DNA of 64,000 bases, taken from Pseudochryseolinea flava (GTDB taxonomy: Bacteria > Bacteroidota > Bacteroidia > Cytophagales > Cyclobacteriaceae). Position 1 is the first letter of the stretch. Each line of letters opens with the position of its first letter. Under the pieces are notes generated by a model. The model was not told where the DNA came from and did not search any database. It saw nothing but the letters and a program-made list of their open reading frames with translations. Position numbers and translations under genes: made by a program. Below are positions 19,305-29,528 of the stretch, piece after piece. The stretch is taken from contig NZ_QMFY01000002.1 of NCBI RefSeq assembly GCF_003286915.1, positions 248,001-312,000 on the forward strand, in the 5' to 3' direction.

Positions 19305-20120
19305 TTAAGGAATAAGAAGTTGCAGTGGTTCGTTGTAGTTCCATCTTCTAGTTCCACTACCCTTCGGGGTATCGTAATTTATGCGCGCTGCTGCACGAAT
19401 AAACACGGCTCTACCTGGTGGTATAGTTCCACTTGACTCGATGTTGATCGTTTCACCCAACAATGCATTGAAAGCAGAACCTGTGTATTCGATCTTGTTC
19501 GACCAACGCTCATCACGCGCACGATACCCAACGGAAGAAGAATAACTCACGAACAATTGAATGTCGGTCACATTCAAGAAACTTCCGTTGTAACCACCCA
19601 TCGGCTCAACCTTTGCACGGAATATTTCTGGTGATACCCCGCGTGTAACACGTACTTGTGCTTTTACTTTTCCGTTTACAACCTGAGGCTCGCCAACCCA
19701 TTCTACATTAAGAAATGGTTGCACTTCGAACTTCACAGCCTTCACACCACTCACGTCCACGATTTGTGATTCATCGGCGAGCGGAACACCGCGCTCGTCT
19801 TCGCGCACAAGTGGAATAAATGGTCCATCAATTCGTACGTAGTATGTTCCTTTAAAAAGTTTAGTATTCTGAAATTTGCCATCGGGCATGCAAAAGAAGT
19901 CAGGGTTTGGCGTTGCATTTTCGCCCCAGCTGTCTTCAATCAAGCGTACGCGAATACCTTCGCTACCTTGATCTGTAAGCACAGGTTCTCCGGTGGCAAC
20001 ATCGACCACTTCGCCCTGCAATGTTTCACCTGGTTCCTCTTTGTTATCAATTTCAAACAGGCTGCATGAGGTGAAGGACGACAGCGCTACCAGTGCTATA
20101 TAAAATGATACCTTCTTCAT
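19305..20120 (-). CDS. DUF3823 surface lipoprotein (SusE/F-position)
   Basis: 271 residues. Lipoprotein signal peptide (ALVALSSFTSCS) is followed by a CarboxypepD/peptidase-associated beta domain (LQGEVVDVATGEPVLTDQG, IRVRLIEDSWGENATPNPDF, DGKFQNTKLFKGTYYVRIDG) and a second beta domain to the C-terminus, together matching the DUF3823 family. These lipoproteins sit directly after SusD in Bacteroidota PULs and are presumed glycan-binding partners at the cell surface. The gene starts 30 bp after the SusD stop and is followed by a hairpin terminator. Confidence 0.85.
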   Translation of the reverse strand: MKKVSFYIALVALSSFTSCSLFEIDNKEEPGETLQGEVVDVATGEPVLTDQGSEGIRVRLIEDSWGENATPNPDFFCMPDGKFQNTKLFKGTYYVRIDGPFIPLVREDERGVPLADESQIVDVSGVKAVKFEVQPFLNVEWVGEPQVVNGKVKAQVRVTRGVSPEIFRAKVEPMGGYNGSFLNVTDIQLFVSYSSSVGYRARDERWSNKIEYTGSAFNALLGETINIESSGTIPPGRAVFIRAAARINYDTPKGSGTRRWNYNEPLQLLIP

Positions 20121-20149
20121 TTTCGTAATTTCTAAGTGTTAAATAATTC

Positions 20150-22207
20150 TTATCGATTCGGTTGTTGATCGATTACTGGGCTCTTCGATACCTCGCCACC
20201 AGGGATAGCAAAGTAGTAGTCCACCACGTTGTATTCGAATGTCTTCAAGCTTACCCATTGAAAACGGGCGTCGAAGAAATACTTTCCACTTTGTGTCGAG
20301 AAGAATGGATACAGTCCGCGGAAGCGATAGCGTGCACTGCTGCTGAAGGTATCTTTATTTCTAACTTCGCCCCAGAAGCCATCGCGTTCTTCATAGTGCT
20401 GCACTCTCCAGCGACGGAGGTCCCATTTCGTTTTATGCTCAAGCGCTAGCTCTTTACGACGTTCCTTACGAACGAGGTTACGTCCGGCAATCGTGCTTGT
20501 AATGTTTCCAACAAGTGGCTCCGCTCCTGCTCTTTCTCTGATTTCGGTAATCGCAGAAGTCGCTGTTTGCATCATGTCTGATCCATCGGGAGACGCTTCA
20601 CCTGCTAACGATAACTCGACCGCTGCTTCCGCGGCATTGAGCAATACTTCGGCGTAACGCATCAACACAAACGGTTGTGCCGATCTTCCTTCTCCCGCTT
20701 GAAATGCTGGATCTGGATTCAACCACTTCCGACCATACAACCCTGTAAGACAACCTTCTCCGTTGTCGTAAAATGGACCGTTAGCCCCAGCTGCCGTGAT
20801 GTTGTTCCCTTCATACGAAACAATCTCTTGACCATTACCTTCTCTTGGACTGAGATAAAGTGTTTTCGATGCTTGTTTGTAAGCGGTCAAATTCTGATAG
20901 CGATTTTCCGCATCAGCATAAGAATAGTTATTGAAGAGCGGACTGATTGGTGTCGCACCTGTGTATACACCCGCACGAATTTCCATTTCCTTGCCTTTGA
21001 AAACATCGCCAGGAAAAATCACGTAAGCACGAAGACGTGGTTCAGCATTCTCAAAGAAATCCATTGGAGAGTCATACATCAAATAGGTCCCTTCTGTGTT
21101 GGTAGAACCTGATGTGACCTTAATTGTTCCATCAGGATAACGATCGAATCCGTCGAACAATTCCAAGAAGTCAAGTGTAGGACAAGTACCAGACGCCAAC
21201 GGTGCTTTAAACACGAACGGTGCGCTGTAGGCATCATACCCATGTGTAAATGTCGGATAGCCGTACTCTTTGATGTAGATACTTTCTGGACTAGTTAAAT
21301 CACTAAACATGTCGACCATGTTCTGATACTGTGCTTGCGGGTCATTTGCAGCCCATCTTCTTTTATACAAAGAATATTGTCCGCTGTTTATTACAGCACG
21401 CGCAGCAAGGTAGGCTTCTCTGAAATATCTCTTCGACGCTATTGCGGCTGTTGTTTCCGAAAAACCAATCACACGTACACCAGTTTTTTGACCGAGGCCA
21501 GTAAGTCTACCGGGAACTGTTTCATTGTATTTCGCAACACTGCCTGCATACAACATCGCCTCCGACTTGAAAGACAGGGCTACATACTTATTTCCGTACC
21601 CTTTTTCTGGACTTATTGGTTGCATAAGCGAGGCAGCCTGATCAAAATCAGCGGCAACCTGATTCCATGTTTCTTCTTCTGACGCGCGTGCAACTTCGGC
21701 GTTATCTCGTTCTTGCGGATAACGAATCACACGTGTCACTAATGGGACACCACCGAAACGTTTTGCCATGGAGTAAAACACCATTGCTCGTGCGAAGTAA
21801 GCTTCACCTAAATAATGGTTATAGGTAACTTCAGGGAAATTGCTTTTGAAATCAGGAAGCGTCTCAATCAAATAATTTGCATCGCGAAGCAACACAAATG
21901 CCTCAGACCAATAGGGTGTACGCTCATTTGTGAACGCCGAACAAATACCGTCGCGATTCAACGCTTCTCCGGTTCCTTCAATGCCCATAGAGCCAAGCCA
22001 TGAGTTATATTCGAAACCCCACTGCGCCATGTATTTAAAATCTTCAAACGGCATGCGGCTATACATGCGCGCCATATAAACACGCATCCCAGCTTCATTC
22101 GTGAAAAGCGTTTCATCGCCAATCACATTTGTCGGCGGAACATCCAGCTCCGCACAACTTGAGAAAGTGAATAAGCCGATCAGGAATAAGATATATATCC
22201 TTTTCAT
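20150..22207 (-). CDS. susD: SusD/RagB family nutrient-binding outer membrane lipoprotein
   Basis: About 685 residues from the ATG at 22207, which opens a proper lipoprotein signal (YILFLIGLFTFSSC, then AELDVPPTNVIGDETLFTNEAG). The TPR-type helical body includes YLIETLPDF, YLGEAYFARAMVFYSMAKRFGGVPLV and the C-terminal RagB motif ALEHKTKWDLRRWRV. SusD proteins form the lid over the SusC channel and bind the substrate glycan. It lies 31 bp after the SusC stop. An extended start at 22258 would overlap SusC and is rejected. Confidence 0.93.
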   Translation of the reverse strand: MKRIYILFLIGLFTFSSCAELDVPPTNVIGDETLFTNEAGMRVYMARMYSRMPFEDFKYMAQWGFEYNSWLGSMGIEGTGEALNRDGICSAFTNERTPYWSEAFVLLRDANYLIETLPDFKSNFPEVTYNHYLGEAYFARAMVFYSMAKRFGGVPLVTRVIRYPQERDNAEVARASEEETWNQVAADFDQAASLMQPISPEKGYGNKYVALSFKSEAMLYAGSVAKYNETVPGRLTGLGQKTGVRVIGFSETTAAIASKRYFREAYLAARAVINSGQYSLYKRRWAANDPQAQYQNMVDMFSDLTSPESIYIKEYGYPTFTHGYDAYSAPFVFKAPLASGTCPTLDFLELFDGFDRYPDGTIKVTSGSTNTEGTYLMYDSPMDFFENAEPRLRAYVIFPGDVFKGKEMEIRAGVYTGATPISPLFNNYSYADAENRYQNLTAYKQASKTLYLSPREGNGQEIVSYEGNNITAAGANGPFYDNGEGCLTGLYGRKWLNPDPAFQAGEGRSAQPFVLMRYAEVLLNAAEAAVELSLAGEASPDGSDMMQTATSAITEIRERAGAEPLVGNITSTIAGRNLVRKERRKELALEHKTKWDLRRWRVQHYEERDGFWGEVRNKDTFSSSARYRFRGLYPFFSTQSGKYFFDARFQWVSLKTFEYNVVDYYFAIPGGEVSKSPVIDQQPNR

Positions 22208-22238
22208 AGTGTAATCTAATTTGATACTGTAGTCTTCA

Positions 22239-25200
22239 TTAAAACCTTGCGGAAACACCGACTGTATATGTCCTATTCAGCGGATACAATCTTCCAAGAT
22301 CATCGTCTGGATGTTCCGGATCTACAAACTTCACACCGGTGATGGTAAACACATTGTACGCATTGGCAAATACACGCAAGTTCATGGCCGACAAAGCTTT
22401 GATTTTCTTCGGAAGTGTGTAGCCAACCTCGATGCTCTTCAAACGGAGGTAAGCGGTGCTTACGCGATTGAAATCCGAATTCTCACGTGGATATCTTCCT
22501 GTAAATCCATAGTAGCCGCCAGTCCATTCCGTGTTTACGTTGTATGGATCGGCCGTCGGATCTACGGGATGCCAACGGTCGGTATACTGCTCCAATGTAC
22601 CACCACCGTTTGTTCCCCAGATGGCGTACAATGGTTCTTTATATTGCATTGATCCTAACGCTGTTCCTTGAAACAAGAAATTCAAATCAAAATTCTTGTA
22701 GGTCGCATCATATCCCAAGCTAAAGTTTAACCATGGTGTTTGATCGTATGCGTATGGATGTTCATCCAAACCGCTGATCTCTCCGTCACCATTCCAATCT
22801 TCGTACTTGTAATCACCAGGTAAAACGTCGCGGTCTTTATAGATTGGATAAGACCAGATATCTTCCCAGTTCTCGTAACGCCCCGCACCTTCATAACCAA
22901 ATTGTACACCTTGATAGCGGTAGCTCAAGTTGTCATTACGCCACCGGTCGTAAGAGTTACCCCATGGACCTTTTTCACCGGCATACAAATATTTGTTACG
23001 CGTGATGGTAGCAATCGCTTTCACACGGTAAGCAAGTTCTCCGATTCTATTGCGATGTGATAGTTCGAGATCCAAACCGAATTGACGATCGCTATTGAGA
23101 TTTTCGCGTGGTGCTTCTGTGCCGACAACAGTAGGTATTCCGCCTTGGAGACGCGCATGAAGTCCTTCACGATAACGCTCAAAGTAGTCTACCGAAAATC
23201 CGAAGAGGCCATTCCATCCTTCAAAGTCAACACCGACGTTAAAAGTAGAAGCCGTCCACCACGTGATCTGATCATTGGGAACGATCAGCGTAGCGCTATT
23301 GACGAACTGTCCGCCCAACACATAACCTGGCGCGTAGTGATTGTAATAACCTTGACTGGCGTTCGTACCCACTGCTGGATAGATGTATCCCGGATACCAT
23401 TCATATCCAAGTTTATCATCATCTGCAGTTTGACCGTAGCTAGCACGGAATTTTAATTGATCTACAAACGAAAGCGCCGAAACTGATTTAAAGAAAGGCT
23501 CTTCTGAAATTCTCCATCCTATCGATCCTGAAGGGAAGAAACCCCACTGATCATTCTTCACAAATTTCGATGACCCATCATAACGAAACTGAAACTCTCC
23601 GATATAGCGATCTGCAAATGTGTAATTCAATCTTCCGAACACAGCTGTGTTGGAAATAGTATACAGATCATCTGTGCTTGATAACATCCCGCTCATTTGA
23701 TTCTCGGTAACACCACCCAATAGATAATCTATTGCAAAAGCTAAATCACGCTGTGCATAATAGTTATCGCCTTGTTTTTTTTGTGTCTCACCGCCCAAAA
23801 GTGCCGTCACATTGTGAACACCGTTAAAAGTGCGTTTGTAATTCAATAGAAACTGCCCCAACAACTGTTGTCTATCGAACATTTCGCGGCGCAGCTGATT
23901 GGGTGAACTTGAATTATAAAGCTTGGATTCATAGACCTCCGTGATCGGATTAAAAGCGTATTGATAATACTCTCTTCTAAAAATCGTGTTGTCATCATGA
24001 CGATAGTCGTAGCTGATCAACGCACGCGCCGACAAACCTTCAAGCGCAGGATTTAACGTTTCGAAATCGAAGTCTAATGCCGCCGATGACTGAAAATATT
24101 TTTGCTTAAACTTTCTATATCCAGAAATATCTGATGACATCTTTGCGATAGTATTCTCTTCAAGATCGAGGCCTTCGTAGCTCAACATCGTGTTTTCCGG
24201 ATCTGCGTAAGCTGGGAATAGTACGCCTTGTCTCCAATAGTTTCTGATGATATCCACAGAACTTGAGTACGGCGTGTTACGCTGATCAGCGACACCGCTG
24301 AGGTTAACGTTGAACTTCAGCCCCTTTACAAGCTCTGTCGTGATGTTGGTTCTTAAATTATACTTGTTATAATTCAAATCGCCAGACTTGAAGATACCTT
24401 CCTGGAAGAGATATCCTCCAGCGATGTAGTACTGTGTTTTTTCCGTACCACCTGTGATGCTTAAATCGTGCTGCGTTTGAGGAGAAAAATCAGAGATGAG
24501 TAAATTATTCCAATCCGTTGAGCGGCGTGCACCCGTACGGAAAGCTTCGAAATCATCTTCTGTGTAGATGATACTTCCGCCGTTGATATTGTTCATCGAG
24601 CGCTCGTTGTAAAGCGTCATTGTCTGATATGGATCAGCCAGGCTCGGCAATCCTGCGGGACGTTGAAATGTAAACGATCCATTGTACGCAATTTCTGTTT
24701 TGCCTGCCTTACCTTTCTTCGTCGTTACAAGCACCACGCCATTCGCTGCGCGCACACCGTAGATTGCTGCTGCTGCATCTTTCAATGCAGAGATGTCTTC
24801 AATGTCGCTAGGATTCAAGCGTTGAAAATCGGCCATGGTACGCGGCACGCCATCAATTACAACGAGAGGGCTACCCATGCCGCGGATATCGAACGTGTTG
24901 TTGAATGTACCGGGCTCAGAACTCTTTTGCCATACACGCACACCGGCAACGCGACCTGTGAGCATGTTCTGCGGGTTCTCATTCTTCGTTCTCATCATCT
25001 CATCGCCTTTGATGGCTGCAACCGAACCCGTGAGCGTTACTTTCTGCTGCGTACCGTACGCAACAACTACGACTTCACTGAGTTCTTGAAAATCGGCAAC
25101 CAATGAAACGTTAATGGATGTTTGCGCTGCGACTGGAATTTCCTGTGTTGTGTAACCAATAAAGGAAAACAACAACACCGCATTGGGATCCGATACGGCG

Positions 25201-25457
25201 AGTGAATAGTTTCCATTTGCATCCGTGGTTGTACCGCGGTTAGTACCTTTAATCACGACGCTTACGCCCGGTAGATCAGAGCCATCTTCTGAAGTGGTCA
25301 CTTTACCGGTTACTGTTATCTCCTGCTGTTGTACTGCTCCAAACACCAAAGCGGGAGCAAAAACAAAGCACTGTATAATCATTCCGAATACGGAATATCT
25401 TATCAGGTTTAATAATTGCTTATGTGTATTCTGCATCATACTCAATGACTTTATCAT
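22239..25457 (-). CDS. susC: SusC/RagA family TonB-linked outer membrane receptor
   Basis: 1072 residues. The signal peptide ends near FAPALVFGA. Next are the CarboxypepD_reg-like domain (ITVTGKVTTSEDGSDLPGVSVVIKGTNRGTT), the TonB-box region (ELSEVVVVAYGTQQK), the plug (GRVAGVRVWQ, DIRGMGSPLVVIDGVPR, DISALKDAAAAIYGVRAANGVVLVTTKKG) and the 22-strand barrel ending in YTVGVSARF. It imports oligosaccharides into the periplasm with the SusD lid. The ATG overlaps the GH76 stop (ATGA, 25457-25454), so the two are translationally coupled. No anti-sigma-interacting extension was noticed, so regulation by an ECF/anti-sigma pair is unlikely. Confidence 0.94.
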   Translation of the reverse strand: MIKSLSMMQNTHKQLLNLIRYSVFGMIIQCFVFAPALVFGAVQQQEITVTGKVTTSEDGSDLPGVSVVIKGTNRGTTTDANGNYSLAVSDPNAVLLFSFIGYTTQEIPVAAQTSINVSLVADFQELSEVVVVAYGTQQKVTLTGSVAAIKGDEMMRTKNENPQNMLTGRVAGVRVWQKSSEPGTFNNTFDIRGMGSPLVVIDGVPRTMADFQRLNPSDIEDISALKDAAAAIYGVRAANGVVLVTTKKGKAGKTEIAYNGSFTFQRPAGLPSLADPYQTMTLYNERSMNNINGGSIIYTEDDFEAFRTGARRSTDWNNLLISDFSPQTQHDLSITGGTEKTQYYIAGGYLFQEGIFKSGDLNYNKYNLRTNITTELVKGLKFNVNLSGVADQRNTPYSSSVDIIRNYWRQGVLFPAYADPENTMLSYEGLDLEENTIAKMSSDISGYRKFKQKYFQSSAALDFDFETLNPALEGLSARALISYDYRHDDNTIFRREYYQYAFNPITEVYESKLYNSSSPNQLRREMFDRQQLLGQFLLNYKRTFNGVHNVTALLGGETQKKQGDNYYAQRDLAFAIDYLLGGVTENQMSGMLSSTDDLYTISNTAVFGRLNYTFADRYIGEFQFRYDGSSKFVKNDQWGFFPSGSIGWRISEEPFFKSVSALSFVDQLKFRASYGQTADDDKLGYEWYPGYIYPAVGTNASQGYYNHYAPGYVLGGQFVNSATLIVPNDQITWWTASTFNVGVDFEGWNGLFGFSVDYFERYREGLHARLQGGIPTVVGTEAPRENLNSDRQFGLDLELSHRNRIGELAYRVKAIATITRNKYLYAGEKGPWGNSYDRWRNDNLSYRYQGVQFGYEGAGRYENWEDIWSYPIYKDRDVLPGDYKYEDWNGDGEISGLDEHPYAYDQTPWLNFSLGYDATYKNFDLNFLFQGTALGSMQYKEPLYAIWGTNGGGTLEQYTDRWHPVDPTADPYNVNTEWTGGYYGFTGRYPRENSDFNRVSTAYLRLKSIEVGYTLPKKIKALSAMNLRVFANAYNVFTITGVKFVDPEHPDDDLGRLYPLNRTYTVGVSARF

Positions 25458-26911
25458 TTTTGAAGTTCATATCGTGCGAGTACGGCGTACTCTGCTGCGA
25501 AAGCAAAGATGAACATGCCTTCGGTGTTATTCTTCCCTCTATCACGATTCCAACCCACGAGTAAATTTGTCGGAAGAAAACCTTTGTATAAAAAGTTATC
25601 ATATCCGTAATCCAGATTCTTTTGGAATGAACTGATATAATCCGACACATTTTGATATGATGGATGCACATCCACATAGCCGCGCATCAACACACCATTA
25701 AACCAATTTCTAAAACCACTGATATCGTATGTATAATATCCTTCTTCTGTCTGACCGAGCTTGGCAAAGTATTGAAAGCTTGCATCCGACAATTTCTTAT
25801 TGTCTTCATCATACATGTCGTCACCCGTTGCGCGCAACAGATCAGCACCACCTGAAAGCATTGAGCCGGTGTTGTACGTGATCGCTGGGCCCACGCGGTC
25901 CTGGCAAGAAATTCCTTTGCGATAAACAGTACCGTTAACGTTCTCCGTTTGCGGACTTCCCGGTGAGCAACCACCTCTCATGTCATCGTACACACCATCT
26001 GCGCGTAACAACTGGCTCTTTTGCCAATCATAAATTCGCTTTGCAAAATTAAGGTAGTAGTCGCTCTTCTTCACCACTTCGGTGAGTCGTGTTTGCTTAT
26101 CAGCCGCATCAATATAGCGATGTGTTATTTCATCATTTTTACCTTTGTACAATTCATGAAGCCATACTAATGGGCTCACCATCGGTCCGTTGCTACAAGC
26201 GTGCTTCGTCACATAGCCTGGTCCCCATGTAATACCACCGCGTTCAGCGCCACTGCCGTCACGTGTGCAATCCCATCCGTCGAGAACATATTCTGTCAGA
26301 TATTCAGCGCGCGCAAGATATGCTTGCTTGCCGGTGAGTTTGTATGATTCGAGTAGTTCGCGAATAAGCCACATCTGGTCATCGTAAACATTCTCGATTC
26401 CTGCCACCTGCGCAGTACCTTTTCCACCACCACGGTTAACACCATACACAGACCATTCTTTCGTTTGCGTGTAGGACACCAGTTGGAACGTTCCTTTGTA
26501 GAAGTCGGCGTTGTCGATCAATCGATCGAGTAGTTGCGTATACCTTGTGAAATGCTCATTGTGAAGTGTAGCATTCCCTTCTTCTTTCTGCACTTCAAGA
26601 GCATGAAGAATAGCATTGACCGCTTCAATTGCACTCGTGTACATCCACACACTTCCCTTTTCATCAGACCGCACGTTCGTGTAAGGATTATAGTAGCGGG
26701 CCATGGCCATCCCGTCTCCTGTGAAGTAAGACGCGATGGCGTTATCGGTAAGCGCGATAGCACGGCGAAGATTTTGATCTGCAACGTTGACTTCCCCAGG
26801 AGGATCAACAGGACCATTTTCAGATGAATCACTGCATGCTGCAATGATGGTCATCAAAATGAGAATGCAGGTTGTAATGGTTGTTCGAAATAAGATCATT
26901 GTATAATTCAT
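25454..26911 (-). CDS. GH76 family endo-alpha-1,6-mannanase lipoprotein
   Basis: 485 residues. Lipoprotein signal with Cys 26 (ILMTIIAAC). The (alpha/alpha)6 GH76 barrel carries the paired catalytic aspartates in ENVYDDQMW (177-178), plus GSVWMYTSAIEAVNA, GITWGPGYVTKHACSN and AITYNTGSMLSGGADLLRATGD. GH76 enzymes cut the alpha-1,6-mannan backbone of fungal mannan with retention. As a surface lipoprotein it would make the first cuts before SusC/D import. It starts 4 bp after the upstream lipoprotein stop and overlaps SusC by 4 bp. Its presence identifies the PUL target as alpha-mannan. Confidence 0.9.
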   Translation of the reverse strand: MNYTMILFRTTITTCILILMTIIAACSDSSENGPVDPPGEVNVADQNLRRAIALTDNAIASYFTGDGMAMARYYNPYTNVRSDEKGSVWMYTSAIEAVNAILHALEVQKEEGNATLHNEHFTRYTQLLDRLIDNADFYKGTFQLVSYTQTKEWSVYGVNRGGGKGTAQVAGIENVYDDQMWLIRELLESYKLTGKQAYLARAEYLTEYVLDGWDCTRDGSGAERGGITWGPGYVTKHACSNGPMVSPLVWLHELYKGKNDEITHRYIDAADKQTRLTEVVKKSDYYLNFAKRIYDWQKSQLLRADGVYDDMRGGCSPGSPQTENVNGTVYRKGISCQDRVGPAITYNTGSMLSGGADLLRATGDDMYDEDNKKLSDASFQYFAKLGQTEEGYYTYDISGFRNWFNGVLMRGYVDVHPSYQNVSDYISSFQKNLDYGYDNFLYKGFLPTNLLVGWNRDRGKNNTEGMFIFAFAAEYAVLARYELQK

Positions 26912-26915
26912 TCGT

Positions 26916-28727
26916 TTAGTTCAAATCAATACGATGGAATACCAATTTATTTTCACCAGAGCTTGCCGCTCCGTTGTATACACCGATCGCAATTGTCACA
27001 TCTTTACCATCAAACTGTGATAAGTCATAGACAAATTTCGCGTATTGCTCAGGTGTTCCTGCGCCGCCAGCGTCATGCTTAAACTTCCAGCATCCATCGT
27101 CGGCAGCACTCGCATCTTGTGCGGTATTCGACTGCGGCGCCACGTGTATAACATTACCGTCATTGTCTATCGCCGTGAGCTTGAAGAATGTATAGTTACC
27201 ACCGAATGTGCGCGTGCTTAACGTGAGTTTGTTACTGCCTGCAGCGATTGAGAATTTCGAATAGAGATATGCTTCTGGCACCGTGGTGCTCACATCTGGT
27301 GTGTTACGTGTTTTGATCAAGTATCCTTCCGAAGGGAATACTTCCGGGTCTTTTTTCAATGGAACAAAAGACCACTCCGCCGCGATGTGCGCAACGTCAC
27401 GCCATTTGCGATAGGCTCCCACATAGTTGCCACGATCTCCTGATTGCGGGCTAAGACCGGTGAAAGATTTTTTAGTGTGCGGCATCGTAGAGCGCGCTGT
27501 TTCATGCGTCAATTTCCATCCTGTAACCACTTCGTTACCAGGAAGCCAATCCCAGTTTTCAACTTTTTTATCCGCGAAGCGAATGGCACGGAGAACGAGT
27601 TGCTTCCAATAGTCGCCAGTTGCTTGGCGATATGTACCGATCGCAATAACAACCTCTTTGCCGACGTAGTTACTCAGATCGAATTCAAAATCAGTATAAT
27701 TTTCTGATGCAAAAGTTTTGTTGTCGCCGATTTTCACAGCTGCTGGTTGCGCCGCAGAAAGGTCAACGACTTGTACACCGAAATGCACTGGGCTTCCAGC
27801 GTCAGCACTGTGTGTACGAATTCTCAACGACATGATTTTGTTGTCTTGTGTAATGCGCTTACTTCCGAATACGAAAGAGTCGAATACATTCAAGTCGGCA
27901 GGGTTACTACGATCGCCTGTGCTGTTACGAATCTGAAGTGTTGTACCTTCATTCTGTTCTTCCCACGCGCCGCGGAAATCAAGCGTCGACATGTAGTTAC
28001 ATGCCCAATCCCAGTGTGGATAGGCATCTGCATTACGACCTCCACGATATTCGTTGTAGTACCACTTCTCTGCACGTGCGAGATCATCGGCTGTAAGGCC
28101 ACGTAGCAGTTCTTGTCCACCCATGGTTAAGTTGATGGTCACAACGCCGTCAACGAAGTCTGCTTTCGTTACATTTTTTGTAATCGTGACATAATTATCT
28201 TTCGTAAACGTTACGGTGTATGCGTCCGGCACTAGATTCTCGATCGCAAAAGTACCTTCGGCCGTTGTGGTTACTGTACCTGCAGCACCAATGGTGACCG
28301 TTACGCCCGAAAGCGGAGCCCCCGCAGCCTTGGCATCTGAAATAGTACCGACGATTTTTGCAGAAGCGTTTTGCAACGTGACGTCTACTGTCGTCGACTT
28401 ATTCGCGTCGAAATCTGTGGCCGACACTGATTTGCTTACGGTTAACCAGCCAGTTTTGGAAAACGTAATGGCGTGCAACTTCACGGAAACATTGCCGACG
28501 GAGTATTTTCCGTCTGCGCCAGTCATTACGACAACATCTTCTTCATTCACGCCCGAAACGGTGACTTTTACATCGGCAATCGGTTCGCCTGAGTCGTCCG
28601 TGACGGTACCACTCACAGTACCGAAGTTGCTATTGGAGGGATCGTCATCTTTATCGCACGAATTAAGAGACACCAAGAAGGTGCCTAGCAAAACGATGAA
28701 CGAGAGCATTCGTAGAATTTTAAACAT
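26916..28727 (-). CDS. Surface lipoprotein with two CarboxypepD_reg-like domains, first gene of the PUL
   Basis: About 603 residues from the ATG at 28727 (signal FIVLLGTFLVSLNSC, then DKDDDPSN). Two consecutive regulatory-like beta domains follow: GTVSGTVTDDSGEPIADVKVTV and AKIVGTISDAKAAGAPLSGVTV. The rest contains two related jelly-roll halves (SLRIRTHSADAGSPVHFGVQVVD with VGKEVVIAIGTYR; later LTLSTRTFGGNYTFFKLTAID with FDGKDVTIAIGVYNG). This resembles surface glycan-binding proteins, though no catalytic motif was seen. It is probably a mannan-binding or display protein. The start at 28838 would bury the signal peptide and is rejected. Confidence 0.72.
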   Translation of the reverse strand: MFKILRMLSFIVLLGTFLVSLNSCDKDDDPSNSNFGTVSGTVTDDSGEPIADVKVTVSGVNEEDVVVMTGADGKYSVGNVSVKLHAITFSKTGWLTVSKSVSATDFDANKSTTVDVTLQNASAKIVGTISDAKAAGAPLSGVTVTIGAAGTVTTTAEGTFAIENLVPDAYTVTFTKDNYVTITKNVTKADFVDGVVTINLTMGGQELLRGLTADDLARAEKWYYNEYRGGRNADAYPHWDWACNYMSTLDFRGAWEEQNEGTTLQIRNSTGDRSNPADLNVFDSFVFGSKRITQDNKIMSLRIRTHSADAGSPVHFGVQVVDLSAAQPAAVKIGDNKTFASENYTDFEFDLSNYVGKEVVIAIGTYRQATGDYWKQLVLRAIRFADKKVENWDWLPGNEVVTGWKLTHETARSTMPHTKKSFTGLSPQSGDRGNYVGAYRKWRDVAHIAAEWSFVPLKKDPEVFPSEGYLIKTRNTPDVSTTVPEAYLYSKFSIAAGSNKLTLSTRTFGGNYTFFKLTAIDNDGNVIHVAPQSNTAQDASAADDGCWKFKHDAGGAGTPEQYAKFVYDLSQFDGKDVTIAIGVYNGAASSGENKLVFHRIDLN

Positions 28728-29528
28728 TGGTTTTATGGTTTTTGGGTTTGACATGTTTAAGTCGTGTTGCGATGTTGAACTTGTCGGTCCGACCTCACAA
28801 CTATCGATTGCAAATTCGACTGCAAACGTTAACGCCATTTGGTTAAATCGAGGGTTAGAACAGGGTTAATGAGAATAAAAAGTTATTAATCAGTCTAAAA
28901 AGGCGGTTTTTGACAGCGTTTAACAGGGAGCGGCCAAGAAAAAAAATTGGCGGAAACTCAGCTGCACCATTGGTTATTCCGTGTCCGTGTTCTTTTGCAA
29001 AAGGGAATTGGTGACAAATATTGAAGTATCAGTGTCCGCAAAGAGTTGTTTCATCTCGACCCCACAGCCAGACCGCTCTTTGTTATCAACTTGATGTTGT
29101 TTTTTACTCAGTCCGGCAAATCAATTCAGGCATCATCCTCTTCTTACTTTTCTTTTTGCGTCCCCAAATAGAAAAGTAACAAAAAGAAAAAGGGAAACTT
29201 AAACATGCTGCCCATCGTACATGCCGGGGCTCCCCCGCGTTTAAGTTGGGCCACCGCGCGCACGGTCTATTAAAATTTGTTTTTTTTCAACACGCCACCC
29301 CTTTTTACGCACTTTAAAAGGATCAATTAGCGATTAGACACGCTGGTAATTTGCAAAGCGAAAAATTCCCCAACACCAGTAATACTGAAAAAATTAACCG
29401 CTAAGCGAGCTCACCTGTTGGTGCCGTGCGTTTAGATGGGGTGATCAAAAACCAACAAACTTACGCCGAAGATTTTTTGCAAGCGAATAGAGACCAACGA
29501 CTCGCGGCGGAAATGCGTGAGACTTCGA
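28728..29528. other. Intergenic region upstream of the PUL
   Basis: About 800 bp without a convincing gene. It must contain the PUL promoter: on the minus strand an AACGTTTGC element near 28817-28829 is a weak -7 candidate. The middle (29141-29250) is a structured repeat listed separately. The remainder shows nothing recognisable. Confidence 0.5.
29144..29246. repeat. Nested-palindrome intergenic repeat element
   Basis: Three inverted repeats are stacked: TTACTTTTCT (29144-29153) with AGAAAAGTAA (29170-29179); TTTTCTTTTTG (29148-29158) with CAAAAAGAAAA (29180-29190); and ACTTAAAC (29197-29204) with GTTTAAGT (29239-29246), enclosing a GGGGCTCCCC hairpin. Similar T/A-rich palindromic spacers recur in Bacteroidota genomes, so this is probably a dispersed REP-like element. 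Family membership cannot be tested here. Confidence 0.55.

Noticed and set aside
28216-28869. Long plus-strand open frame opposite the first PUL lipoprotein
   Set aside because: It is the antisense of a well-supported domain protein; its composition (Val/Thr/Ser-rich) is the mirror of the Ig-like repeats.
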